64,000 bases of DNA from Membranipora membranacea (taxonomy: Eukaryota; Bryozoa; Gymnolaemata; Cheilostomatida; Membraniporidae). Under the pieces are notes generated by a model. That model saw only the letters and a program-made list of their open reading frames with translations, ran no database searches and was not told where the DNA came from. Made by a program: the position numbers and the translations under genes. The stretch covers positions 1,803,001-1,867,000 of the forward strand of contig OU612066.1 in NCBI GenBank assembly GCA_914767715.1, in the 5' to 3' direction. This document shows, piece by piece, positions 50,671 through 63,946 of this stretch (positions within the stretch are counted from its first letter, which is position 1; every line of letters begins with the position of its first letter).

Positions 50671-52143
50671 ATGGCGTGCTTCTGGATGAGTGCTGCTAAA
50701 TCTCTGCTCACAGTGACTTTACTACAGACACTTATACCTGTAATCCAGGCAATGCCGTCAAACTATGAGCTATCAGCCTACATCAACCAAAATCTACAGG
50801 TAAGATTCTCTACGATATAAATCTGAGCTGAATTGACTGAACCATGTTAAGACGATTTTTGTTGCCAAAATCAAAAAACTTTCTGTTGGCATGGAAGGTA
50901 AATAATGGAGATGAGCTTCAATATTCAAAAAAATTATCTGAACATCATCTAAGAACTCACTACAATATTTCTTATCTAAGTTCACATTGCTCTAGTGCTT
51001 GTTTAACGTAAATAGAACAAAAAATATACCAACAATTTTTTTTCCATGAGTAATATCACAAATTTTTTGTGAAGAATATTGAGAAAATTGAAGGTAACAA
51101 GATAATCCGTTCAAACATCATTTCCGTAACAAACTGGCACCTAATTTTAGAATATATGGCACTGCTCTTGATCTTCTAACATGTACAGGATTATTTCTGT
51201 ATCAGTGTATTTATTCCTTGATTCAGCATCAGAAGACAACAATTAGTTTTGTTAGCCTGTCTTCCCAAACCCAGCTGTAATTTTTCATTGGTCTGTGGTC
51301 TGAAAATGACAAAACTTGATGACTAAATTTCTGCAACCTTTATTATGCGCTGTCAACTTAGTTCATGAAATAAGTGTTTCAATAAGGTACTCATTTCTAT
51401 TTGATAAATAGAATGAATCGTAGTATAATCATCAGAGCTATAAATAATACAGTATATAATAACTTATTGTAACCTTATATCTGCTGAGCAACCTTTTCAT
51501 TATAATATTTTCTGCTGTTTGTTTGTTATTATGAGTATGAACTAATCAATAGCATGATCAACAACTGAACACTGTATTTTATTAATTAATTTGTTCCTGC
51601 CAAAAAATCACATAGCTGTGTAGATAACCTTGAACTGCCGATGTTATGGGCTAATACCCTGACTACGTCATATACACTAAGGTCTGTAAGTGCGTGTATT
51701 CTAATACACTAAGGTCTGTAAGTGCGTGTATTCTAATACAAGTTATATTAAACATTAATAATAAATGTATTCTTTACTTTTATCTATTTCAGCCCACGAT
51801 CAAGAACGGAGCACAATTACAGCAGCTATACAAACAAAACTCAAAATACTCAATGAATGATATATTACTGTGGCAAAGCACAACACCAAGCCTAAGTCAA
51901 CTATTAAAGTCAAGACCTCAATCACAAACATACACCTCCGATACGGACTCTAAACTCATGTCAGCCATGAGGAAAGTGATGCAAATAGATAGCTTACAGA
52001 CTGGTGAGGCTGACATTCCTAATATTGGAGACAGTTTACTACAGAGGCCAAGACCTCAGCAGCAAGATGAATTAAAAGGAGGGGCATCCAACAGGCAGAG
52101 GCACTATCAATGTCTAGTCCATGTTATTAATTGTTTTTGGTAG
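50671..52143 (+). CDS. Allatostatin-C/somatostatin-type neuropeptide precursor (candidate)
   Basis: Exon 1 is 50671-50799 (CAG|GTAAGA) and exon 2 is 51793-52143 (TCTATTTCAG|), with a 993-bp phase-0 intron, giving 159 residues. The N-terminus is a signal peptide (SLLTVTLLQTLIPVIQA). A linear, Gln/Ser-rich middle leads to a single peptide at the extreme C-terminus: NRQRHYQCLVHVINCFW, then stop. Two Cys separated by six residues, Gln before the first and Phe after the second, match the allatostatin-C ring (arthropod form QC-x6-CF, free acid). There is no Gly for amidation. The extra C-terminal Trp is unusual. Cleavage would follow Arg in NRQR, a weak R-x-R site rather than a dibasic pair. The peptide would act through somatostatin/AstC-type GPCRs; that role is family knowledge. 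AATAAA lies at 52287-52292. The alternative is an unrelated secreted peptide with a two-Cys loop. Confidence 0.6.
51673..51736. repeat. 32-bp tandem duplication in the neuropeptide intron
   Basis: ACACTAAGGTCTGTAAGTGC-type unit occurs twice head to tail, about 60 bp before the exon 2 acceptor. Confidence 0.8.
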
Positions 52144-52604
52144 TCGAACACCGTCATCATATTATGTATATGGTGTTGAAAGAACCTACAATCTCATGTA
52201 TTTTCTCAGCTCTTTATTGCAAATGTCTCTAGGAAAATAATAATATAATCTTTAAAACAACTAAGTTATGCCCAATGCATCTGTTAAATAAACTTTGATT
52301 CCTTTAGCTAAACCTTAACATTCACACCAGTTGATCTAAATCTGTCTGGAAAAGATTGATCACAGTACGTACTATCATTGGTATAGTGGGCATGGCGATT
52401 ATATATCTAGCGACCCATACAACACATACAACGATCAGGTTATATGGTGATGAATTTTGTTACAAATTATGTGAAAGGATAAAACACAGTTAATTGGTCA
52501 AAGGTCAACCTCAGTAAACTAATAAGTAGTAGTAAGTTTGATGTAAGTAAGATGTGAGTAAGATGTAAGTTAGATTTAAGGTAAGTCAGATATGAGGTAA
52601 GTTA

Positions 52605-52705
52605 TCACACAGAGTCATCCTGAAGTTTCTCGTCTCCGTAGTCAGCAGCTTTGTTATCGTAGCCGTTACCATTTGGATCCTGTGAGTTATCTGAGATCTC
52701 AGGGG
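52605..52705 (-). other. Possible alternative last exon of the SLC26A11-like gene
   Basis: The acceptor TTTGTATTTACAG is followed by an open acidic stretch (PEISDNSQDPNGNGYDNKAA, then DYGDEKLQDDSV) and TGA. It begins in phase 1. The main gene already ends at 53851, so use of this exon would need an internal phase-1 donor in exon 53851-54207 (for example AGC|GTAATG). The new tail would end in a PDZ-ligand-like DDSV. It could also belong to another gene. Confidence 0.3.
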
Positions 52706-53140
52706 CTGTAAATACAAAAGTTTTATGACTTACATTCTCCATCCCTGTTAAAATAATTCCCTGTCGCGAAGCTGAAGTCAATTCAATTGAGACATTTAGA
52801 ACCCATAGGTTCCTCAGAGCCCAACGAAAATACATTTATTATCTCTAATTTTGATGGACTGGTGTTCCGAAACTATACATCAGCTGGTGTCAATCCTTCA
52901 TAAAGAAATAGTATCAAGACTACCCGGCTATCAGGACAGGATATCATCACAGAGAAAGGATACATCCTTACTCTGTGATATCATCGAAATGTGACAATTT
53001 GTGTATTACACATCCTCCGTGGAAATCAGCTGAGAGCAAAAACAAAGAGTTCACGAGATAGCATGAACATCAGTGCAGCATAATAACGATTGATGTGAGT
53101 TCGATACCAACATATTGAACAGTGATTTGTTGTGAATCTA

Positions 53141-53212
53141 GCACAAAGCGAATCAGGGAGCAAATCAGAGAGCGAATCAGAGAGCGAATCACTGAGCGAA
53201 TCACTGAGTATA
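53141..53212. repeat. 13-bp tandem repeat GAGCGAATCAGAG-type
   Basis: About five imperfect copies in the 3' flank of the transporter gene. Confidence 0.7.
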
Positions 53213-53850
53213 TTAGACTGCAGTAAATATCACATGTTTGATAGGTATTATGGTATTATGTATGTATATATATAAATCAGAGGACAAAAGTATTAAAAAT
53301 AAATATATAACCAAGATGAGTGACAAAAGTCTAAAACCTATTTTTGCTTTGTGTATGAACTCTTTTCTTGGTGACTGGAAGATAAAATCACTTAGTAAAA
53401 GTTGGCATACAGGCTTGCATAGAATAAATACATGATATGTATAAGTAGGCTTCTTCTACTGAGTTGATGAGTTTTAAAAAAGACCGAGACAGAGACTAGA
53501 AGACATTAATCACTGACCTCAAATCACAATGTGATAAAAATTAGAGATTAAATCTTGCCCTCTACCAGTGACTAATACGAAAATGGACTAAAGGGAGTAA
53601 AAACATCACATGAGCCGAATACTGATCACGTCGTCAAAGTCATGAAAATAAGTACCTCACATTAGCGTGAAGGGTACATTATGCCGAGTAAATAAACAGG
53701 GTAGGAATGGAGTAGCTGTGAGATTATTGGATAGAGATTCTATCACAAGGAATTCAATTAATCTTGTAAAAGAGTTTGACTAAATTTGCCACTGACTATA
53801 TTCTGGCCTCAGCAAAATCATTGATAAGCACAATTTTTGACAGCATCTTG

Positions 53851-56800
53851 TTACAATTCATCATCAGGCATAGAAACATGAACAGCCGAGCCGTTAGCAC
53901 AGGCAGCGACATTACGCTCTGCTGCTGCTCCATCACCACTATCATTAATCAGGGGGACACTAGCCTGTCCGTTCTGTTCTGAATTATGCAAACCACCACC
54001 ATTGCAATTATTTCTCCTACGCTTATGTAGACTGCTACCCTCCAATGTAGTTTGATTATTTAGCTCTGATTGATTGACTAGCTCAGCAGTGGAGGGCAAG
54101 CGGCGGGCTATCCACTGACCGAATATCATCTGAAGAGCCTCATCTTTACTCTCATAGAATGTTGTATCTTTGATCTTGGCTAGTATCAATATTCCTCTGA
54201 TCTCATCCTAATTAAATAACAACAGAACCTTAGTAAAAAACAGAGGCAGGCGACACTGTAAAACAACACTGTAACAACTGGTGAGCATTTTATAATTATT
54301 AGGAGCACCAGTATGTCGACATAATCTGATAAATGACTGCACTGTGGACATGCACTGTGGACATGCACCGTGGACATGCACTGTGGACATGCACTGTGGA
54401 CACTGTGGACATGCACTGTGGACATGCACTGTGGACACTGTGGACATGCACTGTGGACACTGTGGACATGCACTGTGGACACTGTGGACATGCACTGTGG
54501 ACACTGTGGACATGCACTGTGGATACTGTGGACATGCACTGTGGACACTGTGGACATGCACTGTGGACACTGTGGACATGCACTGAGAGTTGATGGTATT
54601 ATTTATACTTTTATATCACCACTAACAAATAGAGCAGTCTGCAGTGACGCTATTTGTTGTTATTTTTGCAGATTGATCTTTTTTTTATGTTTGCAATAAT
54701 TTGGACATGTTTGTGATAACTTTTGTAATTAGAAAGTATCCCCTGGACAGATCAAGTCATGATGAAGAGGATACTGTCAATAGAAGTGACATGATAATGG
54801 ACTGAGGGACTTGTGTGAATCACACGCTCTCGGGACCGATAAACAATTATCTAGTAATGCCCTGTCTGCACTTAGACATACTAGAAGTAATCGGACATTA
54901 TGCCATAATACAAGCAGGGCGGAGTATACCCTATATGTGCTATTCATGTACCCAGTCAGCCTCTAATATTATCTCCCCTGTAACTCACCGAGCAGCCAGC
55001 TATGACGAATGTGAGTTTATGTTTAGCGAAGTAGTCGACTATCTGAGATACTCCCTGTACCATTGTATAGTCACAGTCAGCAAAGTGTGAGGCGTCTAGT
55101 ACTATAGCCTTAGGTACCTTCTCATAAACACCGTGCTTCATCACTTTATCCTTAATGTACTCCACACCAGGGAATGTCAGACCCTGCGCTGGCTCTAATA
55201 CTACTATCTCTCTCTACAATTTATATGGTCTCTTTGGTAAAATTTGACCTTGCGTATAATTTTGCAAAGGTAAAGTCTCATCTGTAAGTGATCAAGGGAG
55301 GTAACTCCAAGAGACACATCGCCAATATATTTTCAGTTGTGCCCAAAAATAAGATCGCATCAACAAAAAATCCTTACAAAAACCTTTATAACTATTATAA
55401 TCTTGTTTTATGGGAGTGTTTGTATTACTCTCTGATTATTCACTCAGTAAGGTTAGATAGTTAGAGGTGTACTCACATCAGGGTCATCTGATGTCTCCAT
55501 GTAATCTCGAGCCTTTACATAATGTACCTGGAAAATAAAACATATCAGGATAAAAGCCATCTTATCGCGGCAACTCCTTCATCTCAGAATATGTTTCTAA
55601 ATTTACAATAAAATCAGAATTATCTGATATTTGTGATAATAAATAAATCATCAGATTGCTTTTTTATGTCATCAATTTTGATGACCTGGACTGAATTAAT
55701 AGGAACTTCTCAGGTTCACAAGTCTACGATTTATACCCAAGAGGATTTTGACTTGGTGCACTTTTCTTATTGATGATTAAGAGAGCACACATTGTATTAT
55801 TTATATGGGATTATGCATAATTATTATTAGACCACAACAACAACCTAGCTAAGTATTTATAGATGTAGGTGTAAACAAGGTAAGTGTACTACACACTATG
55901 TACGAGAGTATGTGACTACGAGTAGGAGTATCCCATCACGTCACTGACCATATGATACTGTAAGTTTACAGGGCGTTGAGCTATGGCGTCATACTTGTTT
56001 TCCAAAAGCGAAGTGAATACTCATTGATCAGTAGGTGTATGAGAGCGGATATCAAAGACTGACTATGAGTGCCCATCGGGAGATTCATGAGTAATTACCT
56101 AGCACAGGGTCGCCCGCTCATAGCAACGCATGGAGGTGTTTCATTCTTATGAACTTTGTTGTTTAACCAGCGCGTTCACTACATGGGAGTTCAATTTTAA
56201 TCACACAGTTTTGGATATTACAAATTTTTGTGCTTTCTATGATACATTATTCTTCCAGTATCGCCAGAGGGGCTTAATGGCGATGTGGGCGCTGGTTGAT
56301 GATCGTATAATTGGAGCTCGAGGACAAAAATTCTGAATTTGGGTCAAGATTTTGAGATAATTATCCAGTAATTACACTTGTGGGTAGTTCAGAGTCAAAC
56401 CAGTCTGAGCTTGAAGGCATTTCAAGCAAATTTAACTCATCAGAGTGCTGATGACTTTCTTGTCTTGTCTTTGGAGAGAAAATTACAAGACATAAGACAC
56501 AATAGTACTAGAGATAGTCTGATGAATACTTGATAGATAGGTCACTAACCTTCAAGCCGGGACGAGCCATCGGGAACAACACCATCAACAGAGATATACC
56601 AATCCCCAATATTATACCGAACTGTAATATATAAATTATAACATTTATAAGTCACATTATATTATCAAATTGTATCAATTTTTAATCTATTTAGTAATCC
56701 TGGTTCACTTTAACTAGGTCACAGAACTAGGGCTTGTTATGGGAGTTTAATGTAAAGGATATTTACACATCTAACATCAAAAGACGAAAACCAAACAGAG

Positions 56801-59800
56801 TCTCATTATACAGGATGTAGTTAAATGACCATTCAATGACGTAAGTCATTCATTAAACAATGGGCTATTACCTACTGATTAAATTAATGCAACATAAAAA
56901 ATTACTTGGCTTCAAAGTTTACTTTACCTCAATATTCCAGAAGATACAGACAAAGAATGTAATGAGCAGGGGAAGCAAATCCAGCTCTGCAAAACAGGTC
57001 AAAGATGTTGTGAAAGCCGTGGCTATGATTGTGACATAGCTATACAGCAGTGAAAGTCTCCATGGAATAAACAAACAAAAGAGAGAGAGTGGGTTCTGAC
57101 ACGGACTTGACTCGGTAAACAACAGGAAACTAACAATCTCTCTAATATGATTTTCCCTGAGGATGACTGTTCCCTATTATCTTTACTACACCCTTCCGTT
57201 TGAAGGTTCTGTTTTGGACTTCCACAGCGGTGAGACAAGTACTGTGAATCATTAACATAACTCAACAAAAAGAGCAGCGCAAAATTCAGAAAAAGAATTG
57301 AAATTTAACATTTATAAGAAAGTGCATTTATGTTTGTTGTTTGTGTGATATTGTAACAAATGAATAATTCATCGGTCTAGAAAGGAGGGAGGATGTTAGA
57401 GGGGTGGATGTTAGAGGGATGGATGTTAGAGGGGAGGATGTTAGAGGGGTGGAATGGAGTGAAATCATCGCTTTACACAAGATGAAAAACACAGTATGAT
57501 GCACGTACATTATCTAGCGCTGTGAGATTAAAATCACCTCTCAAATTCCAGGAGTATGTAAAATAAAAGTGGTCACATCTGCTGCCAGTCAGCGAAATGT
57601 GTGATTATTTAATTCGTTTTAACTCTTTAATCTCTTATCTGTTAAACAAATGGCCAAACTATAAGAAACTGGTTGCCAAATCAGGAGGTGAAATATTTGG
57701 ACTGAGTGATGATGTCACTAATTTAAAAAGTACCACAGTAAACGCGTCTCTATTTCACATAGTTCATTGATTTCATACCAAGATTTTTGAGATTCTAAGA
57801 TCCAAGCATCTTTTAATTTTTTTTTAGCAATACAGAATTCAACGAGCACCCAGGTTACCGAAATTCTGAGATCAAAGCCTCAATTTAATATCTTATCGAT
57901 ACAGAATTCAATGAGCAACCAGGTTACCGAAATTCTGAGATCAAAGCCTCATCTGGTTATCTTATCGATACAGAATTCAATGAGCACCCAGGTCCCTGAC
58001 TGGTAGCGGAAGTTTAAGGATCAGACTGTGACATAGTGTGACTTAGTAACAGCAGTAGTATATAGACACAAACAGCTTACTTTTAACTCTCCACAGAGTC
58101 AGCACGACCTCATACTCTACCATCTGTATGACGGCAGCGATAATCACAGCTGCCAGCACAGCTTCAGGTATATAAACAAAGTAAGGAGTGAGCACAACTA
58201 TGGCTACTATCACCAGACCTCCAGTCCACAGACCTCCGGCAGGAGTACGCACACCAGACTGAGAGTTTATAGCTGTCCTACAATAAATATATTTGGGTCT
58301 TGTTATAAATTGATGAGAATTCAATGATAGTTGGGTTGCTGAGAAAAGATGTCACAAATTATGGGTCAGATTCAGATGTAGTTTTGTCACGCTGGATTAC
58401 AAAATTCTATAGATTATGCTGCGAAACGTAACGGCGGACACACAGACCACCAGAATCAAGTTCATCAAGATCAGACGAGTTGTTCACTTATAAAATATTC
58501 ACACTTAATCCACAATGAGAGCCCGACCCCGTGGGATGATTTATAATCAATTATTTCAGCTCAATTACCAATTGGATTTACTTTCTCAACTCAAGTTCTC
58601 AAAGGAATCAAATCATCGTAATGCCTTCACTCGACAGCGGAATTACATTAAAGCGAATAATTAAAATCCTGTTTAATAATTCTGCCCCATTAAGATCACA
58701 TTGATGTTATTTTACAGGTGATCTGATAATTATGTATGATGAAATATTCTGATATCAGTTATGGAAAGCTTATGGTCAAAACACACTTCGCAGTTCTAAT
58801 CTCAGAGGTTTGCAAGACGTCACCATATAATATGCTGACATATAATATGCTGAATATGCTGACATATAATATGCTGACAGCAAACTCAGCTGATCCACAG
58901 AGGATTGATGTGTATATCAAAACTCATTGAGGATCTGCTGAGGTTGCAACCACTGCCAGTGAGTGGTCTTAACACACTGATACGACACGACATTCAGAGT
59001 GATAAGTACCTGGAGAAGCTGCCGGTCACAGGGTATGAATGGAAGAATGAGCTGACAGTGTTAGCTATACCGATAGCTATCAGCTCCTGGCTAGCGTCTA
59101 TCTTATATTCATTACGTCTCGCTGTATAATACAAATTTATTGTAGATTAACTTGAGACCAGGTTGGAAACAGTGACATGATGATAGGACTATTTGTTCGG
59201 GCAATTGATCTTGTGTAAAGTACATGGAAAATATTTTTGAAAGATGTTAAAAAAATGAGTAGATAACATTTGACCTTCAAGATTTCCATCTAGAGCAATA
59301 CTTATGTGAGAGGTCATGACTGCTATACTAGCAAAATTTGTCACTGTCATTTTGTGAAATCATTATCATAAAAGCAACCAAATTGGCAGGATTAAATATG
59401 ATAACAATGCACTACTAAAAAGACACATGGTGAATACTAAGGCAGCTTACCAAATGCTTTAGCAATAGCGATACTCTCCAGCATGCCAATGAGTGTTATC
59501 ACAACAAATCCCTCAGCTATATCCTAAAATCAACAGCCAGCATAAATATAATACTTAGTGACAGAACATTGTATGAGCAGTTGTCTTCTCACACATTGGG
59601 GAGAAATAACTCCAATAATGGTACAGCATTGTATCCATTACACAAGTTTACTAGTGAGTAAATTGCTATAAAACAGGAGGCTGTTTGATTGATTCACACA
59701 CATAATATGGTCAACTAACAGTATTTAAGTCTCAATACACAAGATAGATTATAACTCACCCCGAATATCTTCTGTGTGCCTATGACGACAGTCTGGTTTG

Positions 59801-62800
59801 TATCATGGTCAACGTATTCTAAGCTGAACTTAGGTACAGCGGGAACAGGAAGTCCTGCCTCTACCTCCTTAGTCAGAGTCAGCCCCTCTATACTGTATAT
59901 ATCTTTGAGAACTGCAGCTATACCAGCTGTCAGCACTACTATCACAGCATTACGAGCTACAAGTACACAAATACACAAATACACAAATACAGCAAGTCAA
60001 CTTCCGTCTTCTAACAGAGTGAGGCTGAGTCTAGTTAAACACAGTATCTAGGTACATGTGACCTGTTTCAAATAAGGCATTATTATCACAGCAAAAAAAT
60101 CTCACATATTGTTTTTCTTTGTGGTAGCTTCCTTCTTAAGATATCTTTGTGATGTAGTAACTAACTTGGGTACCATGTACTTGAGTCCGCCCGTTCGATG
60201 GTAACCTGACCCAGCCACACTCATTTTAGTCTTCAGTAACACAATTAAAAAAGGTCAATTAGAATCACTGCAGCGCCGCTGTTACTTAACAGACTCGATC
60301 TGTGTAAGCAGTGTGTAAAGTACACGAGATTTATAGCTGCGTACTTACCAGTACAGATGAGCCAGATTAACTTAAATAGAGCTTTTTTCGCACCAGATGA
60401 TGACTTCATTCGAGCGTCGACTACCTCCTTCAACTTTTTCATCAGCATGAGAATAATAAGACAAGTGATTCCGAATCCCATGTCCCATAAACTAAAACAG
60501 CAGTTATGAGAAAGATTAAGAGTTTTGTGCTCTAGCTTAATGCAAAGCATGTTTCCAAAGCTGCTTATTTTACCTAATGACTAAGTATCAGTTCTAACTA
60601 TCATTATGCTGACAAAATTTCTTAGCAATTCTCAAAAAAGCTCTCTTAAAAAGGTAAAACTTATCAACTATTGATGCCAAACACTTTGCAGTGTTTGCTA
60701 CAGTCAACTTATGAAGGATTTGATTTGTCTTGCACTGAAGTTTTGAAGTCCCATAAAATGGTTTTCAAAAGAATTAGCATTACCACAATGACTTACTTGG
60801 TGTCTCCTAGATTTTCAAAAGTTGCCTTCACTTGTGGTAGAAAAGATCTCGGCACATTCTTAAGTCCCAATAATTTCTACAAACAATAGATGTATTTGTC
60901 TCAATAACATGTTGTTGACCCAAAATGTAGGAATAGACAACTCTCAGTAGCATTGAGCACTCTAGTTCTTTAGTTTTCCTCGCTCTCGCACTTATCCCTA
61001 TCACAATACAGTTTTCTGTATTCATAACCAGCCATTAATTTTGCTTTACAAAAAAAAAGTACCCATTTACATGTGATTGTAAATAGACAAGTAAAATATA
61101 ATGAAAAGGTGTAATATTAATAATAATTTGATTTTTGTTTTTAATACTTTATTCCCATCTGCACTTCCGGGGATCACTCATTGCCCTGTTGGTTAGTGTG
61201 ATGAGATGAGAAACTCACCCTTATCTGTCCGAAAGCTATAAGTACAGCAGCTGATGATGTGAAACCACTGATTACAGGAAATGATATAAACTGTACAATA
61301 AAACCTACAAAAAATAAAACAAAAAGTAAGAGTAAAATAGCAGTGTATGGCCTCTCAATTTATCATTCCAAAGGATATTCGGGTATATTATTATTTCCCC
61401 TTTTCAGCATTCCGGTTTAATATCATATGGCTTAACTATATATCACAGAATCACAGTCTATCTGGCGTCGTTGATCAGTCAACAAACTTTAAGTTATAAC
61501 TTGAGAAATACCATCTGTTGTTAACATTGATGATTATCATAAACTGACAACCAGGAACACGATCTGACATGCGGAGACCCCCCTCTAGGCCGAGCCCTTT
61601 TGGACAAACACAGCAAATCATACAATCTGTGATAACTATTCAGTCGAAAGAGGTGGTGTTTTTATTTACAAACATGGTGAATAAACGTGATAGCTGAAAC
61701 ACGGGCAAAATCTGTCATCATTGGGGGTTTTTTTTTCTGCAAATCATGATCTTAAGTCAGCTAAGCTTGTTGGCACAGCCAAATCTCGACTGATAATGAT
61801 AAAGATAGTCACTCCACCATTAGTAATACTAATACAGCAGGAGACCCGGTGTAGCGATTATGACATCTCAGGAATTTTTGTACTGATAGTGTAAAATATG
61901 CCAAATATGTCAAAAATGTCAGCATGCGCCGATATCCCTCTATGTGCGAAAACTTATTTATTACTTTTGGGAGAAAATTTCAAGCTCATACAAACGCCAC
62001 ATCATAATAAATTAGGGATATAACAAGGTGTCTGTTACAATGATATTTTCCATAAATACACCTGACCACTTTGTTTTTATTTATTTATGCATGGTCTTTA
62101 TTTGTCATTGACTTTGATCGGCAATAATAAAGTATATATCTTACCCATATTTAGCAATCCCATGGCAAACTGGATAAGTCCTGTAATAAATGTCAGAAGT
62201 ATGGCGTATGTGGCATCGTCATGCACTGGAGATTTCTCTGAGGCGAATTCTGCGATGAGAAGTGACATGATGGCGGTAGGGCCAAGAGTTATGTCTTTAG
62301 CAGTCCCCAGGAAGCAGTATATAAATACTCCCATAAACGCGGAGTACAGCCCATACTACAAACAAATACAAACCAGAATATGTGAGTAAAATAAAATAGT
62401 TTTAAATCAAATAATTTTATATTTGGTAAGCCTCTATGTCCTTCCGTTAAATCCATTTAACCTTGAGATGACAACATAGTATATTTTGGTTACTGGTGTT
62501 TCATTACACTGTCTGGCACACGCGCATTAGGGATCAGTTGTGACAATGGACGTATCACCTATTGTCTTAAGTACAGGGGTCAGATGTCGAACTATAGGAG
62601 CACTTAATTATTATGATTTCTTGCACAGAAAGGCCGATGATCAGATTTATATCAAGAAGAGAAGACAATAGCGCGGAACATGATATGTTTATTTTGAAAT
62701 TTAGTAATAAGCTGAAAATTACTGATCAGCACTTATTGTTCCATAGAAGACAATGGTCGTATCCAATTATAACAATCAAGTCGTCTACATGGATCTGTTA

Positions 62801-63946
62801 TTATGATACAGTATTGCTCAAAGTTTGGCCTGGATATCAAAACAGATAGAAAACAAGTTTGTAAGTGTATCCATGGGCTTGTCCCTTATCAGTCTGAATC
62901 TATTTGATAATCGGGTAACAAACACATTACCGATGTGAAAATATAACGTGTAACAAGAGAAGACAATTATGATTCATCCTACAATCATACTGGTAAAGTC
63001 TCTCATGTAACAAAGGTACTCTACTTTAGGATCCATAGCTCGGTACAAAAACCGCAAAGTAGATTAAATTCAGATTTTTAACAAAAAGCCAAAAAAATTA
63101 AACCAGTAAGTATCAATAATGACAACTTCATTTTGACACCTCGCTTGCTTGGACCAACAACACCGAATCTTTCGCAAATTATTTCCATATGCGTCATCAG
63201 AACGGCCATAAAAAACTACACCAATTTTTGCTGTTCAAGACACTTACACAGATGTGATTTTTAGAGCCTTGTTTATATAGCCGCTGCTGGCCTACTGGCA
63301 AAACCATTTAAAAAAATTTACTTCAATTAATGTGTGAGTTATTCTTCACTGCTACCCCAAATAAATTGAATTAATTTACTTGAATCAAAAGTTACTTTAT
63401 TTTCTGGATATATAACTTATTAATTATTTTACCATAATATTATACATTTCCGTAGCTTTGTATGTTGTGGGGAGGTTTTGAAATATAGAGTGACCACATA
63501 AAACTCTAACAATTAATGCATTACCTGGGGTGGAAGTTCGGCGACCTTAGCGTATGCCAAACCCTGAGGTATGACAGTAAGACCCACAGTCAATCCAGCT
63601 ACTAAATCTCCTATAAAATGCTTCAATCTAAAATCAGTCAAAAATATTTTATTAGATATAACAGATAAATTTACATTTTATTTTTTTAGTAATCAGACGG
63701 ACACAAATAGCAAGAAATCAGAATGAAAGTGATGTTTGGAAAAATTCCAAACTCAAAAACACAAAAGTACATTAAATTGACATAAATACTACAAAAGTAT
63801 ACTTTACCTGTATTTTGGTATCCAGTTGATGATTGGAAATTTCCTCCTGGCGTTAGTCTTTGTACAAAATTCTCGCCCATAGCGAGCAATTTTACCTTCC
63901 TTAAACTCCTGCCACATGACTCCGGTTTCAGCACAGCACTGTACAA
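53851..63946 (-). CDS. SLC26A11: SLC26A11-type sulfate anion transporter (15 exons)
   Basis: Exons, 5' to 3': 63946-63808, 63627-63525, 62355-62145, 61304-61219, 60876-60797, 60491-60349, 59956-59760, 59523-59451, 59121-59010, 58277-58081, 56986-56928, 56621-56550, 55527-55477, 55213-54989, 54207-53851. All joins are in phase. From an ATG at 63917 the product is 691 residues; human SLC26A11 is about 600. The first exon is open upstream behind an acceptor, so the true start may lie outside. Family marks: GLTVIPQGLAYAKVAELPPQ, YGLYSAFMG, KDITLGPTAIMSLL, ISGFTSSAAVLIAFGQI, ESIAIAKAFA, NQ/SQELIAIGIANTVSS, YPVTGSFSRTAINSQSG and TLWRVKKLDLLPLL, then a STAS domain split over the last two exons (LTFPGVEYIKDKV, VLDASHFADCDY). 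SLC26A11 members carry sulfate/chloride across plasma or lysosomal membranes. The C-tail after STAS is long, with a basic KRRR and Asn/Gly-rich run. Confidence 0.92.
54339..54584. repeat. Minisatellite of 13/22-bp units in the intron between the STAS exons
   Basis: Built from ACTGTGGACATGC (13 bp) and ACTGTGGACACTGTGGACATGC (22 bp), about 246 bp in all, with copies nearly identical. It has no stop codon in several frames on both strands, which creates overlapping ORFs of 80-120 codons. It lies in intron 54208-54988, about 130 bp upstream of the last exon's acceptor. Confidence 0.95.
57388..57452. repeat. 16-bp tandem repeat GGATGTTAGAGGGGTG-type in an SLC26A11 intron
   Basis: Four near-identical copies differing at one or two positions. 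Confidence 0.8.
57831..58000. repeat. 69-bp tandem repeat in an SLC26A11 intron, about 2.5 copies
   Basis: TACAGAATTC starts each copy at 57831, 57900 and 57969, exactly 69 bp apart. Shared body: ACCCAGGTTACCGAAATTCT. Ends about 80 bp before the donor of exon 58277-58081. Confidence 0.85.
58829..58880. repeat. ATAATATGCTGACAT tandem repeat in an SLC26A11 intron
   Basis: About four imperfect copies of a 12-17 bp unit. It gives rise to a repetitive plus-strand ORF that is not a gene. Confidence 0.75.

Noticed and set aside
54186-54699. Six overlapping ORFs of 80-123 codons on both strands
   Set aside because: All arise from the stop-free minisatellite 54339-54584; the translations are just repeat units.
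58905-59129. 74-codon plus-strand ORF with protein-like sequence
   Set aside because: It is the complement of SLC26A11 exon 59121-59010, which matches the family and joins in phase on the minus strand.
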